Below are positions 46,554-58,944 of a DNA stretch of 64,000 nucleotides, piece after piece. The notes below the pieces were generated by a model. It searched no databases, was not told the origin of the DNA, and worked only from the letters and a program-made list of their open reading frames with translations. A program made the translations under genes and the position numbers. Source of the DNA: Myrica gale (lineage: Eukaryota; Streptophyta; Magnoliopsida; Fagales; Myricaceae); NCBI GenBank assembly GCA_963930655.1, contig OZ005610.1, positions 22,575,001 through 22,639,000 of the forward strand. Reading direction: 5' to 3'. How positions within the stretch are numbered: the first letter of the stretch is position 1; the number at the start of each line of letters is the position of its first letter.

Positions 46554-47540
46554 CTTGTTATCGAGATCGCAACCAAACGAGGTTAGAGGGAATAGGGTAG
46601 CTTTTGAATCAAGGAAAATGAATCAAAAGCAGAACTTTTGCGGGGAGAGGGGTAAGGAGCAATCTTGATAATTGACCAAAAAAAGAGAAACAGAAAGCAA
46701 AAAAAGGGCGTAGACGAAATGGTACGTGAGAAATGGAAAGAAAACAAACAGAAACCCAACTTCCTAAAGCTGGAAGTAGAAAGAAAAAGAGGCTCTACAA
46801 TGAGAAACCCAAAATGAAATTTATGAGTTTAATTGAGAGGAAGTAATCAAATTCAAAACTTCACCAAATGAGACTTTGAGAGAGAGAGAGAGAGAGAGAG
46901 GTAGTTATGTGTTGGATTTTAAAAAGGTATATCTAAAGCTTGAACTTTTCGTACAATATTTAGAGCAAATGTTAAATTCTAAAAGAGGTGAAGGAAACAG
47001 AAAGAGGGTCAACAAAAGAAACCAAGAGTGTATATATATTGGACCTGGGTAGATAAAAAAAACAAGCCTACGAACCGATTTGAAAAAGGACAAAAGAAGA
47101 AAAGTTGTAAAAAATAAGGCCAGTTTCTACAGACGCGAGAGAAGGAGCTGCATACATGGGCTGAGGGATCAAAAGGAGGTTGAGAAAAAAAAAGCAAAAA
47201 AAAGTAAAAAAAAAAAAAAAGAAAGAAAGAGAGAATAATCAAAAGGAAGATAAGGAAAAGAGGTGGTTGAATGAATATATGGAGGTAAGCCAATGAGGAT
47301 GGGTATGTGTTATCAGGTTTATCAGAATCTTCTCTCTCGCTGAAGCCTCTCTTTCAAAAAGCTTATGCCAACTGCCAATGTGATTCATATTACCGTTGAA
47401 GCCTTCAAAGGCGGACGACTATAAAATGACGCGAAACAGGTACCTGTTCATGTTAGTAAAACAGCCCACGTGGAGAACTTCAGGAGCATTTTGACACTTT
47501 GAAGTTTGACCTCCCATGCACCTTTGTTCATGTTTCCCGA
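46554..47540. promoter_or_regulatory. Promoter / 5' UTR side of the PP1 gene
   Basis: Upstream of the minus-strand phosphatase. A (GA)12 tract lies at about 46877-46900, read as (CT)n on the gene strand, which is common in plant 5' leaders. An A-rich tract follows at about 47190-47235. No TATA box assigned. No other gene seen. Confidence 0.4.
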
Positions 47541-47554
47541 ATCATCGTTCATCC

Positions 47555-48765
47555 TTGGGAAGTTTACAAATAATGCACTAAGATTTAGAGTTTTTTTTTT
47601 AAAAATTATTATCATTTTGGTATCAAAATTCACTGGAGTCGTTAGACCGATTTAACGAAAAATTCATCTCGTCTCATCACAATTTGACACGTGTCATTAA
47701 ATAAATAAAAAATTAATTTTAAAAAAAGAAATTTACAATTAACTAACTAAGTTTTAGAGCCTTTTTAAAAAACAAACTGAATTTTAAAAAATTTCAAAAC
47801 GATCACTGGATTTGTCATTTTGGTATCAAAACTCACTGGACCCAACGCCAACCTGTTTAACGGAAAATCTATTTCGTCCAATCACAATGTGACGCATTTC
47901 ATTAAATAAATAATAAAATAAATCTTAAAGTAATAAAAAATATTTTTTTTAAAAAAAGAAAGGGATCGGGGACCCCCGATCCTCACGGTGGAGGGGGGAT
48001 CCACCTTGGGCGGCAGTATGGTGGACCTCCCTTATCTCACAACCACTAGTTGCGGGATGGGAGAGGTCCCTTGACCGCCCCAGAGCTGGGGTGGAGAAGG
48101 GATTCCTCCACCCTCCTTTGGTTGCCCAGTTTTGGGCGGCCATGGGTGGATACCCTCCACCCGTCGGCGTCTGGGTGGGGATTGCCGGATGGGAGGAGGT
48201 CAGGTCCAACCCCACCCAGAGGTGGATTCCCCTCCACCGTGAAAGGATCGGGGGTCCCCGATCCTTTTTATTTTTTAAAAAAATAATTATGTTTTTTAAA
48301 TTAATTTTAGATTAATTTTTTATTTTTTAAAAAATATTTATTTATTTATTTAATAACACGTGTGACATTGTGATTAGACGAAAAATGATTTTTTTGTTAA
48401 ACAAGTCTAAGGGCATTTGGTCGAGTAAGTTTTGATAACAAAATGACAAACTTAATGAGCGTTTTGAAATTGTTTAAAATCCATTGAGTTTTTTTAAAAA
48501 GACTCTAAAATTTAGTGAGTTATTTGAATTTTTTTAAATTATGTTTAGATTAATTTTTTATTTATTTAATGACGCTTGTCACATTATGATTGGATGAGAT
48601 AGATTTTCCGTTAAATTGGTCTAACGGCGTTGGATCCAGTGAATTTTGATACCAAAATGACAAACCCAATAAACGTTTTGAAATTTTTTAAAATCTAGTG
48701 AGTTGTTTAAAAATGCACTAAAACTTAGTGAGCTATTTATAAATTTTCCTTAATCTTTAGTGCTC
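47555..48765. repeat. Large nested foldback element with GATCGGGG core
   Basis: Three concentric inverted repeats. The outer arms are about 47565-47730 and 48540-48760, with TTTTGGTATCAAAATTCACT matching AGTGAATTTTGATACCAAAA. The inner arms are about 47740-47935 and 48285-48520, with TTTGGTATCAAAACTCACTG and its inverted counterpart around 48420-48450. The core 47960-48265 is a GC-rich palindrome with GATCGGGGACCCCCGATCC at one side and GGATCGGGGGTCCCCGATCC at the other. Outer and inner arms are also similar to one another, so one foldback element appears to have inserted into, or duplicated within, its relative. Open frames in the core are symmetric and not genes. Confidence 0.85.
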
Positions 48766-48779
48766 TGAAATTACATATA

Positions 48780-48976
48780 GGTGGTGTTTATTTGTGAAAT
48801 TTTTGGGGTGGTGGAAATGTTGGGGTATTGAGGTCGGTGAAAAAGTAAAAATATTTTGTGGAAGTTGGTAAAAAAATGAAGAGAGAAGATTTGAGTAAAT
48901 ATTATAATAATAAAAAATTATTTAAGGTAAAATATGCCCAAAATATTGAATACCCAACGTTTCAAAAAACAAACGC
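48780..48976. repeat. MITE of the GGGTGTTTGTTTG family
   Basis: Starts GGTGGTGTTTATTTGTGAAA and ends CGTTTCAAAAAACAAACGCT. Internal words TTGGGGTATTGAGG and GTGAAAAAGTAAAAATATTT agree with the other copies. Confidence 0.65.
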
Positions 48977-50050
48977 TACTGTCATCACAGGGAACTGGGA
49001 AGAGATGACAGCACTCCGCAAATGGACTTGCTTTTCCACTTTAAAAAGTCTTCCATTGGGGAAGTCTTGATAGAGCCTTTTTTTTTCTTTCTTTCAATTC
49101 AATGAATTCATTTTACCAACAAAGCTAAAAGGAAAAAGAAGAAGATTTTGGACACTGAATGGGATATTTGATATCATTACTCTTGTCTTCCACTAGTTAG
49201 TCTCTAGATCGATCTGATTGATCTATTTGAAATTGATGTTTCATTTTATCATGTAATTACCTTATTAAAAAGGGAATTAGTAGGTTAAATTATATTTTTT
49301 CTTTATATGGTTAGTCTTTATTGAAAGGTTGTTAGTTCTATTCGCACTGATTCGTGAGATTGACTTAGTTAAAATATAATAGTTAATTGTTTTGTTTGGT
49401 TTACATTTTTAATTTATTTGAAGTCTTTATGAATCTTAACTCATCTTTAATTGTTTTACTTTAATTAATCAAGTTTAATGGTTATCACCGTATTTGTTAG
49501 ATAGTCCATCTTTCTGATATATATATATATATATATATATATTGGGGGCTGGGGCTTTTACAACTGGAGAAAACGCGTATTCTGAAAAGTTCTATTTCAT
49601 ACGCGTACTTTCAACTTGGACCAATAAAAAATATATTTCCTATTTTTATTTTATTTTCCAGGGACCAATCATGGAAGCCCACATCCTTTTGGCCAGGTCA
49701 AAATGGGTAATTTCGCTAATATCTGGCATCTGCCGACTGCCGGCCACAATGAAACTTCAGCAGCCAGCCTTTTTTTTTGGGGGGGGGGGGGGGGGGTTAT
49801 ATTTATCTGTCTTCTGTTATACAAAATTAACAATTTTTTTATTGGCTACAATTAATTAATAGTACGACAAGTTCATAAAATAGTTTCATTATACGACAAA
49901 CCATTCATAGCATTTTGTGGTGAAGGCTTTTTGTGAGAAATTTCGTGGAAGTTCTTTCTGTTGGTGAAAAATAACTATATATGTAAATAAACAATTATTA
50001 TAGCTCATATTTTCTTTTCACCCACTTCAAACAATCTGGAGATCTTCTGG
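48977..50050. other. Intergenic, microsatellites
   Basis: (AT)n at 49518-49542 and a G run at 49780-49797. No gene supported; the plus-strand frame 49542-49859 spans the G run and has no family features. Confidence 0.45.
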
Positions 50051-50252
50051 GTTTGTTTTGTAAAATTTGAGTTTTGGTAAAATTTTAGGTATTGAGTTTA
50101 GTAAAAAAGTGAAGATAGATAATTTTTTTATATTTTTTGTAGTGAAAAGTAATGATTTGATGGAGGGAGAAAGATTATATTGTAATATTTTATTGTGTTA
50201 AAATTTTAGGAATGATAAAATTTTACAATGCAAACACAGCCTTCGAAATCGT
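50051..50252. repeat. MITE of the GGGTGTTTGTTTG family (diverged)
   Basis: GGGTTTGTTTTGTAAAATTT at the left pairs with AAAATTTTACAATGCAAACA at the right. The interior (TTAGGTATTGAGTTTAGTAA, GATTTGATGGAGGGAGAAAG) matches the 58.7-kb copy read in the opposite orientation. Confidence 0.7.
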
Positions 50253-53200
50253 CAGCAAAAGAAGTTCAATCTAGAGGACTTGTCAGCAAACGATGCAACT
50301 ATTGTCTGCTTACTTTAAGAAGTATAAATTATCTTCATAATTCCATAACTAGTCCTGATAAATGAATCGAAGTGTAATATAGTTTTCAGAATCAAAGATA
50401 ACAAGGTTTGTGAAAATCTTCATGAACTAATGCATGTGCATTTCATAAAGTTTGAACTCATAAAAGGTGTTTTGTTTTTGAGCATTTTTTTATTTTTCAA
50501 ATGGGATATAGTCTCCTAAACCCCCATCTTCCATACTTGAATCAATGTGGCCAAACATAGTGCTATGAACCTCTTACTGGAAATGCAAGTATAAAGCCTC
50601 TGATTACGATAGGACAACTTTCATTTGGTACAAGAAAAGAAAAAGAAAACTTTGATTTTGCTAATGGTTTTCTATTCCGTGGGCGTTTGACTCATTTTGA
50701 TGGTTTTGACTTGCATCAGAAACAAACAAAAGGAGGAACATTACCCGACATGAGCCATCATTTGATGTTTAAACTAACCAATTTTTCACACAAACAGCTA
50801 CGCCTTGTCCAAACCTCAGCTTTTTGAAGATTTTTAGGTAATTTTACATGTGATTTAATGGCTAAATCAAACAAAAAGCAAGAATTACTTGTTTTTAAAA
50901 AATATGGGATAAAATAAAATATTTTAAATCTTGATAAACTTAGTGACTTTTGCTCATAAATATGTGGCGTACTATAATATTCTCTCTTAATTTTTTTTTT
51001 TGTGAGCTTAGTTTATTCTCTGAAAAATAATATAACTTTTACAGTTGACTTCAAAACTTTTTACTATCTTATTTTCAAGTGATTGCCAAATATCCAAATA
51101 TCTGAAAACATGTAAAACAAAATCTATAATTTGTTTTACAAGTAAACAAATGGACTCTAAACTTCCTACAATATTTTCCTTCAACCCTGATTGAGAAAGT
51201 GCTATAATTTTTTTTCCCTATATTTCCCGAGGAAACAGGACTATGAGTTTCAAAATTATAGGGGCCCTACCAATTACCCAGCTTCAACTTTACACGAGAG
51301 TTGATAACAGCAAGGGACAAAGTTCAAGTTTAGAGTCAAGTTGGTAGTTGGTGCCAATGTTTCAACGGGTGGAATTGTGACAAAGCCATAGACAACAAAC
51401 ATCTACCTCATCTTCCATATGTTAAAAAAGCATTTTGAGTACTGCAATGACCTAAATTAGCATCTGCAGCATGAAAAGAATAAAAAAAATGAGTGGAAGG
51501 TGTTTAGCCCTGGTATCTGAAAAAAAAATCAATCCAGCTATCATTAGGGGGGCCAGGCATAAAAATCAAGTGGTAGGTAAATGATACAAGTTGCAGGTTG
51601 TGAATGCTACAATAATTTCCCTCTTTGTGTATGCTTTAACTACGGACAATGCTCCACAAAAGTTGGTCTGAGCTGTGAGTGAGCTTTATTATCATCAAAA
51701 GCAAGCTTAAATAGATAATGTGAAGTTATATTGGCACTATGTACTGTGAAACCATTGGAGCCAGCTAAACCTGACCGTAATAGAGCATCTGTAGATGTCC
51801 TAGATCAAGCTTCTGAACTAAGAACCTAGCCAGGACAGTCAACCTTGTGAAACAAATGGATTTATTCTTATCAATGGATATGTCATGCTTCTACAAACCA
51901 AGCTAAAGACTATAGAAGGTGTCGTTCAGTGTACTATTGGTTGAAAAAAAATGAAGAAAAATTTCCAAAAGCAAAAAAGACAAATATCTAAGCTGTTTCC
52001 TTTCTCATGTACTCTACTTGCGGTTTTGAGGTCGATAACAGGCCTCCCATATCTACTGATTTAACTGCTTTGCGCAATAACTAGAGGTGGAAACCAGAAT
52101 TCTATAGCTAATCACAAAATTAGATGCATAAGAATCTACCATGGTCAAATTTGATTAGTGCCAAGCAAGGCGGTAGAAATAATAATACGTGTTTGTAGAC
52201 CCACTCAAAAAGATTTAAAGAGGAAGTTTTCTAGTAATAAAGTGACCTTACACATGGGCCTAGTAGTAGATCAACCATAAATAACTTTCAGAAATCAATT
52301 ATCTCTCATGACTCCACTATGCTTTATGAGTAGCTAGATCAATTCTATGCATGCTTGCTAACACAAAATTTCAAGCAATTCCATTTAAGGTAGTCTCAAG
52401 ATGCTGCTGTACTAACTTTCAGGAAGAAGTTAGAAAGGGCCATTATCTGGTATTGGATTGTCCTTTTTTCTCCTTGGAGAGATCAGCCAGTCTCTGATAT
52501 TTACACTTATCATCGTCCTAGAAGCAAAGTCTCTTTCTTGCTCACAAAAATCAAAACAAAAAATGCAACAAAGTCATTTTCCAAGTAATTTTCCTCCAAT
52601 GGAGACATAGCTCAACATGCACCAACCTTTGTATGAAAGAGAGAGGTTTTAACGATTAGGTTCAAACAAGGTGGTGGGAATTCCTTCCCACAGGGAAGGC
52701 TGACGAGTTTTATCAAAATTAAAAGAGAAAAAACAAAAAACCAAATTACTCCGGGTAAGATATTACTTCAAACAAATTGATTTTTGGCCAAAAAAAAATC
52801 CCCTCCCAAAGTTGTTTTACTGTTCCTGTGATGTTCTATCTTGTATTCCTTTAATTGTTTCATCAGGAAAGAAACCAAATGACCGAAAACTGAAAGCAAT
52901 ATGTAATATCTAACAGCTCAAACTACAAACATTTATGCGCTTGTTCATTTTGATTTTAGGTTAAAAGAGACACTGATATAGTTCAGATGATGGGAAGTGA
53001 ATTTTAAACAAATTCTTAGGCTAGGACCGACAAAGATATTAAGGAAGCAGAAACACAAAAGCAAGATGCATTGAAACAGGCACAAATAAGAGGTGATAAC
53101 ACTACATTGATGCATACGTAAAAACCTAAATAGATTTTGAAATTGGGTTGGCAACGTAAATTTCAGCTCATTTGCGTAAGTGTGTAGAATTGTGTACAAT

Positions 53201-55390
53201 AAGAGGTCTTACCCTAAACAAGCAAGCACAATAGAGCTTACAGTTGTTGTCTATCTTCGCTCTGTTTACAATTGAAGTAGTCAAAGTTACCACACAAAAT
53301 ACACTGCAAGCAACAAGGGGAACAAGCATTTGTTTACCATTCAATATTCCACATTAGATGTACAGCTACCAAGGCAACATTCATTATCCTTAATCATATA
53401 CCATATGTCATATCCAGGGATGTACTAGGTAGGGTGAGCATTTTGGCTGAATTTTCCAATCCGAATAACCAGTCCATGAATGCCCTAAAGTAATTTGTCT
53501 TTGCCAGGGTAGTTAGGGATTATGATGTTAACTACAGGGGGTTGGGGTGGAGGTCAGTTAGAAGGTGGTGTAAGTCTAATGTATATCAATAGGACCTGAC
53601 GTACACTGACATAAATACGAGGTTTTTGTCTTAGGCAATGCAAATGTTGCAACCATAGCTGCTCGAGAGACAGAACACTCCAATCCCTATGCCACTTTAC
53701 GTAGCCTTTCCTCCCCCCCACTCTCTCCAACCACCTCTGAAAATCCAGTCTTTCTCTTTTGTCTCACTCGCAATTAACGCAGAGCTCTCTCTCTCTCTCT
53801 CTTTTAAGGGTAGATCATTCTGTCAGGAACCAAGTCATAAGCTTGGCACCTTTCTTTTTCGTGCATCAAACCCTAAGCTTTTCTTTCCTGCTCTTTCCAG
53901 TTTTCCTCTCAAGATTTGTCTAACTGATGATTTATGTATGTATTGTTTCGACTGATTTGTGGTTTTAGCCTTTTTGGCAACCAACCACTGGCTGACACAG
54001 TTGGTGTTGGAACAGTTCAGTACCTAAACCCCCTGCTGGTCAATACAGCTTGTGATCCCAGTGGTGGATGCCACAACCTAGTACTAGTCATCTCACCAAT
54101 ACCCAGAAATAGTTGAATTCCCTTGAAATTGTTTGTATAGCCCAAACCAATTTAGAATAGGCCAAACGTGGGACTCAAACCATGTCCACACAATGCACTC
54201 CCTCAATTCAGTTCATAAATTCTGGGGTATTAATCGAACTCAAGAAAAGCAATTGATGAAAAATATTTGTAACCCTGAAAAATGATGAAATGATACTTCC
54301 CTCTTTAATTAAAATCGTTCAAAAGCATTATGCTAGTTTTCAGGGCAGTTTTCATACTGAACTGATGGACTTAAGTACTTAAAAGGTAGTATACCAGTGA
54401 CACCTTTTTTTTTCCTTGCTTTTTCCCTACTCATAAAAACTGCAGCTAGCCAGCATCCTAACAACCTTACCAGATAGAAGAAACAAAGTACGTCAGGTTC
54501 AGTGGAAGGAAATCATAACCAGGGATACAATTGAACTAAACAGTAGTGGCTGTTTTTCGATCCCAACTTTTGCAAACTCGGGGACAAAGGAGGTGAAATG
54601 AAAGAAAAGAACTTAATTTGAACAAAAGGCAATGAGGAACTCATATGCAATCTGTCTGTGACGAGAAGAAATATTTTAAGCAATCTAAAGATACTGAAGA
54701 CCAACAGGTCCTAAACATTAATCACAACATGACAACTGCAGCACTTGAAAAAGGGTACAACTAATATCCAGCAGAAAAGTACCTAACTTTAAATTCAAGC
54801 ACATCTTTATTTCATTCAGTTCTTCTGTTAACAAGTGTGTTTGTTCTAGAGCTCTTCACTAGTCCATTAACGCAGTTCAATGTCACCTTCTAGGCTAAGC
54901 CCAATGGGGCTAGATTCAGCATACCTGCAACCAGGTTTCTATTCTGATGCGTCCTAACCATCAAAACCTAAGATGTAAAAGGTTGGAAAGAATTGAGGAG
55001 CCAATGATCACTTTAATCATTTGTATGTAAAACTCGGCAATTATAGGTAACCACGCAAAATTTTGATTCACAGCTCTATCCGCATAGAACAGAGTGAAAA
55101 CGCACAACTATGCAGTCGCAAATCCATTCAAGCTGAAAGAAAAATATGTTCCCATTGTAAACACCCATATTGATCATATTCAAGCGTATTTATTGCAGTT
55201 GGATCATTGGGCATTACAAAATCCCAATCAGCCAAAGAGAGAAACCCTCGTACACAAACAAAAGGTCATTGAAATCCAGGGAAAAACAACAACAATTTAC
55301 CAAAATAATCAGGACCCTTTTCAATGAATTGCGTACAAACAAATATCCAAAATAACAAAAATCAATACAACATTCTGTTCCTTCAGTCCC
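50253..55390. other. Gene-poor AT-rich stretch
   Basis: About 5 kb with no gene I can support. Plus-strand frames at 53689-54116 begin with a Ser/Pro-rich stretch that could be a first exon, but no continuation was found. A CT repeat lies at about 53783-53802. Small unrecognised exons or noncoding transcripts cannot be excluded. Confidence 0.4.
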
Positions 55391-55915
55391 TCAAAAAGAA
55401 GAAACAAGTGGGTTTGTTCTAACCTCCTCTAGTTTTCCATCATTGCAATTCAATCCACACCCACACTGGGGACATTCCTCAAAGTTATCAAGAAGAAAAT
55501 CCGCACCTGCTATCCCGACGGAGAATCTGAGACTATCCCGATTCCGTTGGACCTCAACAATGTCAACCCACATGAAGAAGAGCTTCACGCTGACCCCCTC
55601 CAAGCTCGCGAGCTTGCCTTGTGATATATAGCCATTGATGACGGACTTATACCTCAACTGGTATGACCCTTCAAGGGAGAAGCTGCAGCTACCGCCTAAG
55701 TAGGCAGCAAATTTTCCGATGGTGGGGTCAAGATCATAGTCTCTTACACCTTGGGGGAGGAGGCCCATAGGAAAGTTGTAGCTCTCGAGAACTTCATAGG
55801 CCGAAGGCTTTGTGGTCGTCAGGTTGGTTTCCGATGCAAACAACGGTGAAGTGAATAGAATAAGGCATATAATTGATGCCGGAAGTATGAGTCTTTGGGC
55901 GAAGAAGAAATCCAT
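55391..55915 (-). CDS. DUF538 family secreted protein
   Basis: A single-exon frame of 174 residues. The N-terminus (to about residue 28) is a hydrophobic signal peptide ending near LFASE. The DUF538 domain follows (about 37-155) with its usual blocks: YEVLESYNFPMGLLPQGV, FAAYLGGSCSFSLEG, YQLRYKSVINGYISQGKL, VSVKLFFMWVDIVEVQRN, LRFSVGIAGADF and a C-terminal ECPQCGCGLNC cysteine motif. DUF538 proteins are plant-specific and of unsettled biochemical function; some have been linked to stress and trichome or cell-wall traits. The tail GKLEEVRTNPLVSSF runs on after the Cys motif; a GAG|GTTAG donor-like site there means a spliced ending cannot be excluded. Confidence 0.9.
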   Translation of the reverse strand: MDFFFAQRLILPASIICLILFTSPLFASETNLTTTKPSAYEVLESYNFPMGLLPQGVRDYDLDPTIGKFAAYLGGSCSFSLEGSYQLRYKSVINGYISQGKLASLEGVSVKLFFMWVDIVEVQRNRDSLRFSVGIAGADFLLDNFEECPQCGCGLNCNDGKLEEVRTNPLVSSF

Positions 55916-56156
55916 CTCTTTCGTTCTTGCTTGCCGTTCTTGCCTTCCTTCTATGTACGTCTGTCAAAGTCAAGACTCAAAGGAAATGAAAGAACAGAAT
56001 GGTAGTTGAGCTATGAATGGGCCTGGTGTCTCTGTATATTATAATTGGAGGGGGGCTCAACTTAGAATTGGGCTGGCACGAGAAAGCTGGGATAAAGAGA
56101 ATGGTTTCAATCCCAAAATGGTTTAGTGCCCATCTTTCCTCGTGGGAGTGCCACTA

Positions 56157-56330
56157 AGGGGCGTTTTTTTTTTTTTTTTTGGAAATATTGGAAGTTTAGA
56201 AATTTTGGGTATTGGAGTTTGTGAAAAAGTATAGTATTTTATAGAAAAGTGAGGAGAAAGAAGATTTAATTGAATAATATAATATTATTTTATAAGTTAA
56301 TTATTTTATAACAATTATTTTCTGATGGTT
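56157..56330. repeat. Truncated MITE of the GGGTGTTTGTTTG family
   Basis: GGGGCGTTTTTTT start, then AGAAATTTTGGGTATTGGAG and TTTAATTGAATAATATAATA, nearly identical to the interior of the 21.4-kb copy, but the expected right terminus is missing or replaced. Confidence 0.6.
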
Positions 56331-56424
56331 AGAAAATATCGTACGTAGCCGTTTTGTACACTTCTTTGCAGGAAATCAATTTTAATCTCATATGTACAAC
56401 CAACTAATAACTAAAGATTAAAAA

Positions 56425-56660
56425 TATGGAAATAGAGTACTTCATCGCATACCCGTCGAGTAAGTCATCGACCACCAAATCAACAGTTGTCGGTCATCGG
56501 CTTCATTGACCGACAATCCTACCAATAGGTCATAACTTTCGTTGGTTAATTAGAACTTTACTTCTTGGTACAGCCGTCAAACACGATGGATAAAGTGCAA
56601 TAGAATAGAACACTCATTTCTAAGGTCTTATGAAGAAAAACTGACTCGATTCTGTCTATT
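56425..56660 (+). pseudogene. 3' relic of a PR-1 gene and its downstream flank
   Basis: AATATGGAAATAGAGTACTT then CATCGCATACCCG matches the end of the broken PR-1 copy near 59680-59710 (AATATGGAAAAAAGAGTACG then CGATCGCATACGGG), itself the counterpart of the [10 protein letters not shown] region of the intact PR-1. The flank that follows (GCCGTCAAACACGATGGATA ... CTGACTCGATTCTG) matches 59905-60005, so the similarity extends beyond the gene. This marks the oldest, mostly deleted unit of the tandem array. Confidence 0.6.
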
Positions 56661-57192
56661 AGAGGCCCCCTTTTTTCCGAAAATGCATAGAATCTAAGCA
56701 AGTGGTGGGAGTAGAGCTCTTAATTTTCTCGGCTAGACATTTGCACAATCCTGCCAGTACCTGATTAGACATAAAACTATGTTGATTATAATTGTATCTT
56801 CATTCTTCATACTTATACACGATCTATGAGCAACCTAAATATCCATCTAAAAAAAGAGATTGAATAGATCATAGATCAGAGCCAGCTGAAAGAAGGGCGC
56901 TACACGCCCTTGCAATATTATCTTTATCAAAAGAAGAAGCGCCAAACTTGACTTTGAGAAAGAAGCGTCTTATACCTTATAATATTAGTAAAGGCTCAAG
57001 CTTATCGATCCTATCTATATAGCAAGGGCCTTTTCTTGCTCCTTAGCGTCCCCTTACCCCTTATCGCAGCTTGCATGAACAAACCACTATCTTTGAACTT
57101 AAAATACATTTGTTTTGATCTCTAATTCAGTCACTGATCCGCGCGCCTATACATATATTAAGTGCTAGAGAAAAGGAGATTAATTTGTGGGG
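56661..57192. other. Spacer of the duplicated array, first unit
   Basis: TGATTAGACATAAAACTATG and TTGATTATAATTGTATCTTC near 56763-56805 match 60510-60550, showing that the spacer was duplicated along with the genes. No gene inside. Confidence 0.55.
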
Positions 57193-57970
57193 ATGACGAT
57201 GGGATTAGTGATGGTTGTGCTAGTTTTAACGCAAGCTACTGGCGACATTCTCCCTTCCTCTATTGCCCTCCAGTTCGCTTCTCTCTCTCCCTCCGGCCTC
57301 CCATCAGCTCAACATGACGTGTTGTCATCACCCGCATATTGTGCTGGAGTTTGCGATTGGTTGTGCATATAGTAAAGCTTCCCAAGGACATTGAATACAT
57401 GATTTGCCGTGTCAAACCTGGTATAACCTCTTATCTGATCTCCCCCGCCTTGTATACATATATATATATATTAATGGTTAGGTAGTACTTATCCGATAAA
57501 GTTTGACTCGGGGTGTTAAATATTGTATTCAATTGCCAGAGAGAACGGCAGTTGGAGAGAGTCAAGTTTAATTTTGATATTTGACAAAAAATCAAATATT
57601 TAGGTAAAATATTAGAGCAATTGATTTTCAAATGACCTTCTGAATTCTCTCTTCATAATTTGAAGATGCATGAAAATTACTAGAGCAAAGAATATTGAGG
57701 AATGGGAATTTGGCCTTGGACAAACAAAAGTCAAAAAGCATTATCTCCTTTTGAACAAAACGAGGAATTTGGGTAGTCGGAGCACACGAAAATTTACATT
57801 AAAAATAAAATAAAAAGGTACTGAGACAGATAAATTGATCCACATGTTGCATTTGTCTTAATTGTCTTGTTATAGACATAATTGAGCCTATATTATATAG
57901 ACAAAGTCTTCTAACTACAAGAAATTTTCTCTACCTTGTTTAATATATGGCAGGCCGTGGGTTGCGAGGA
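57193..57970 (+). pseudogene. Thionin-like cysteine-rich peptide pseudogene
   Basis: The start at 57193 opens a signal peptide closely similar to the intact copy at 60850 (MxMxLVMVVLVLTQATGD versus MMMGLMMLTLVLTQAGD). It continues through the shared YCAGVC block and then hits a stop at 57370. The expected KLPKDIEYMIC continuation lies in another frame just after, so one frameshift separates the halves, and the later cysteine block is partly lost. A donor-like GGTATAAC follows at about 57420 and an acceptor with the shared second-exon start GGCAG|GCCGTGG lies near 57950. The long intron contains a TA repeat. It is the decayed paralog of the downstream gene. Confidence 0.75.
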
Positions 57971-58614
57971 CGAAGTCAGGATTTGTCTTTAGATGATCAA
58001 ATATAATTTTTGCTTGAATTTTTTTTAATAGGGTGTCGAGACCATCTTAAGTGTACCTTGACTAATCTCATAAATTTTAAATTTTTATTATAATCAAAAT
58101 GTAATAACAAATTCTAAAACTTAAAAAAGAAAAAAAAAATTAAAAACTTTAATTTAATTGTTAAAGCCAAATTTGCATCAATTATGCTAATTGAACCAGA
58201 CTTTCGAATAAAAGTCATCAATTATTATATTAGTACTAAAATCTTGTGCGGCCTAATGTAATCAAAGTTTAAAATCTCCATATTAAATGACTCGTAAATT
58301 ATTGACAAATGCACAATAAAAAAAAGCAAGAGAGAAATTTTAGAAAAAAAAAGGAGGGAGAGAGTAATTTTAGAAGAAGAAAAAAAAAGAGGGAGAAAGA
58401 AAAGTAAAAAAGACTAAAAAATTGGAGAGCCCACTTATAAACTAGTTAAGCCAGATGACATGATTATACACTCGGAAAAATCATTCAAGAAGTTTTAAGT
58501 TTTTTGTATTAATAAACGAACTATCGATAGAGATATTCGGCTTATAAAGTTATCTTTAATTCCTTGATGCTTATCAAGGTAGAGCTTGAGCTTCATCCAC
58601 GCCTTTACATGATT
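57971..58614. other. Spacer, purine-rich tract
   Basis: A long AG-rich tract at about 58317-58420. No gene recognised. Confidence 0.4.
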
Positions 58615-58744
58615 TTTTCGTGCGGTTTATGTAAAACAAGTACTAGCCACCTTTCATTTGTAGAAAATGAACAGGAAAGTCAAATTTGATGAACTAGCTA
58701 GTAATCTTAAAAATACCTGCAGCCGGCCGCGGCTAGCGATCTTA
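58615..58744 (+). promoter_or_regulatory. Duplicated PR-1 promoter segment (decayed copy)
   Basis: TTTATGTAAAACAAGT, GCCACCTTTCATT, GAACAG-AAAGTCAAATTTGAT and TGCAGCCGGC also occur at 63135-63245 upstream of the intact PR-1. This block is the promoter of the broken PR-1 copy, now interrupted by a 200-bp MITE. Confidence 0.7.
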
Positions 58745-58944
58745 GGGTGCGTTTGTATACCAAAATTTTACCCCCTCTAAAATTTTAACACAATTAAATA
58801 TTACAATATAATCTCTCTCTCCCCATCAAATCATTACTATTTACTACAAAAAAATATAAAAAATTACCTCTCTCTTCACTTTTTCACTAAACCCAATACC
58901 TAAAATTTTAACAACACTAAAATTTTACAACACAAACACAACCT
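58745..58944. mobile_element. Tourist-like MITE (TTA target) of the GGGTGTTTGTTTG family
   Basis: Starts GGGTGCGTTTGTATACC and ends ACAACACAAACACAACC, inverted repeats, flanked by TTA at 58742-58744 and 58945-58947. The paralogous promoter near 63250 has the uninterrupted site (GATATCTTACATTAATGTCC versus GCGATCTTA / GATTTATGTCC here), which confirms borders and target duplication. TTA duplication and a GG-TG-GTTTG terminus fit PIF/Harbinger (Tourist) elements. Confidence 0.82.

Noticed and set aside
47949..48315. Several open frames in the foldback core
   Set aside because: They mirror each other across the palindrome and have no family similarity.
53689..54116. Possible first exon(s) of a plastid protein
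   Set aside because: Ser/Pro-rich start is suggestive, but no donor-linked continuation was found within several kb.
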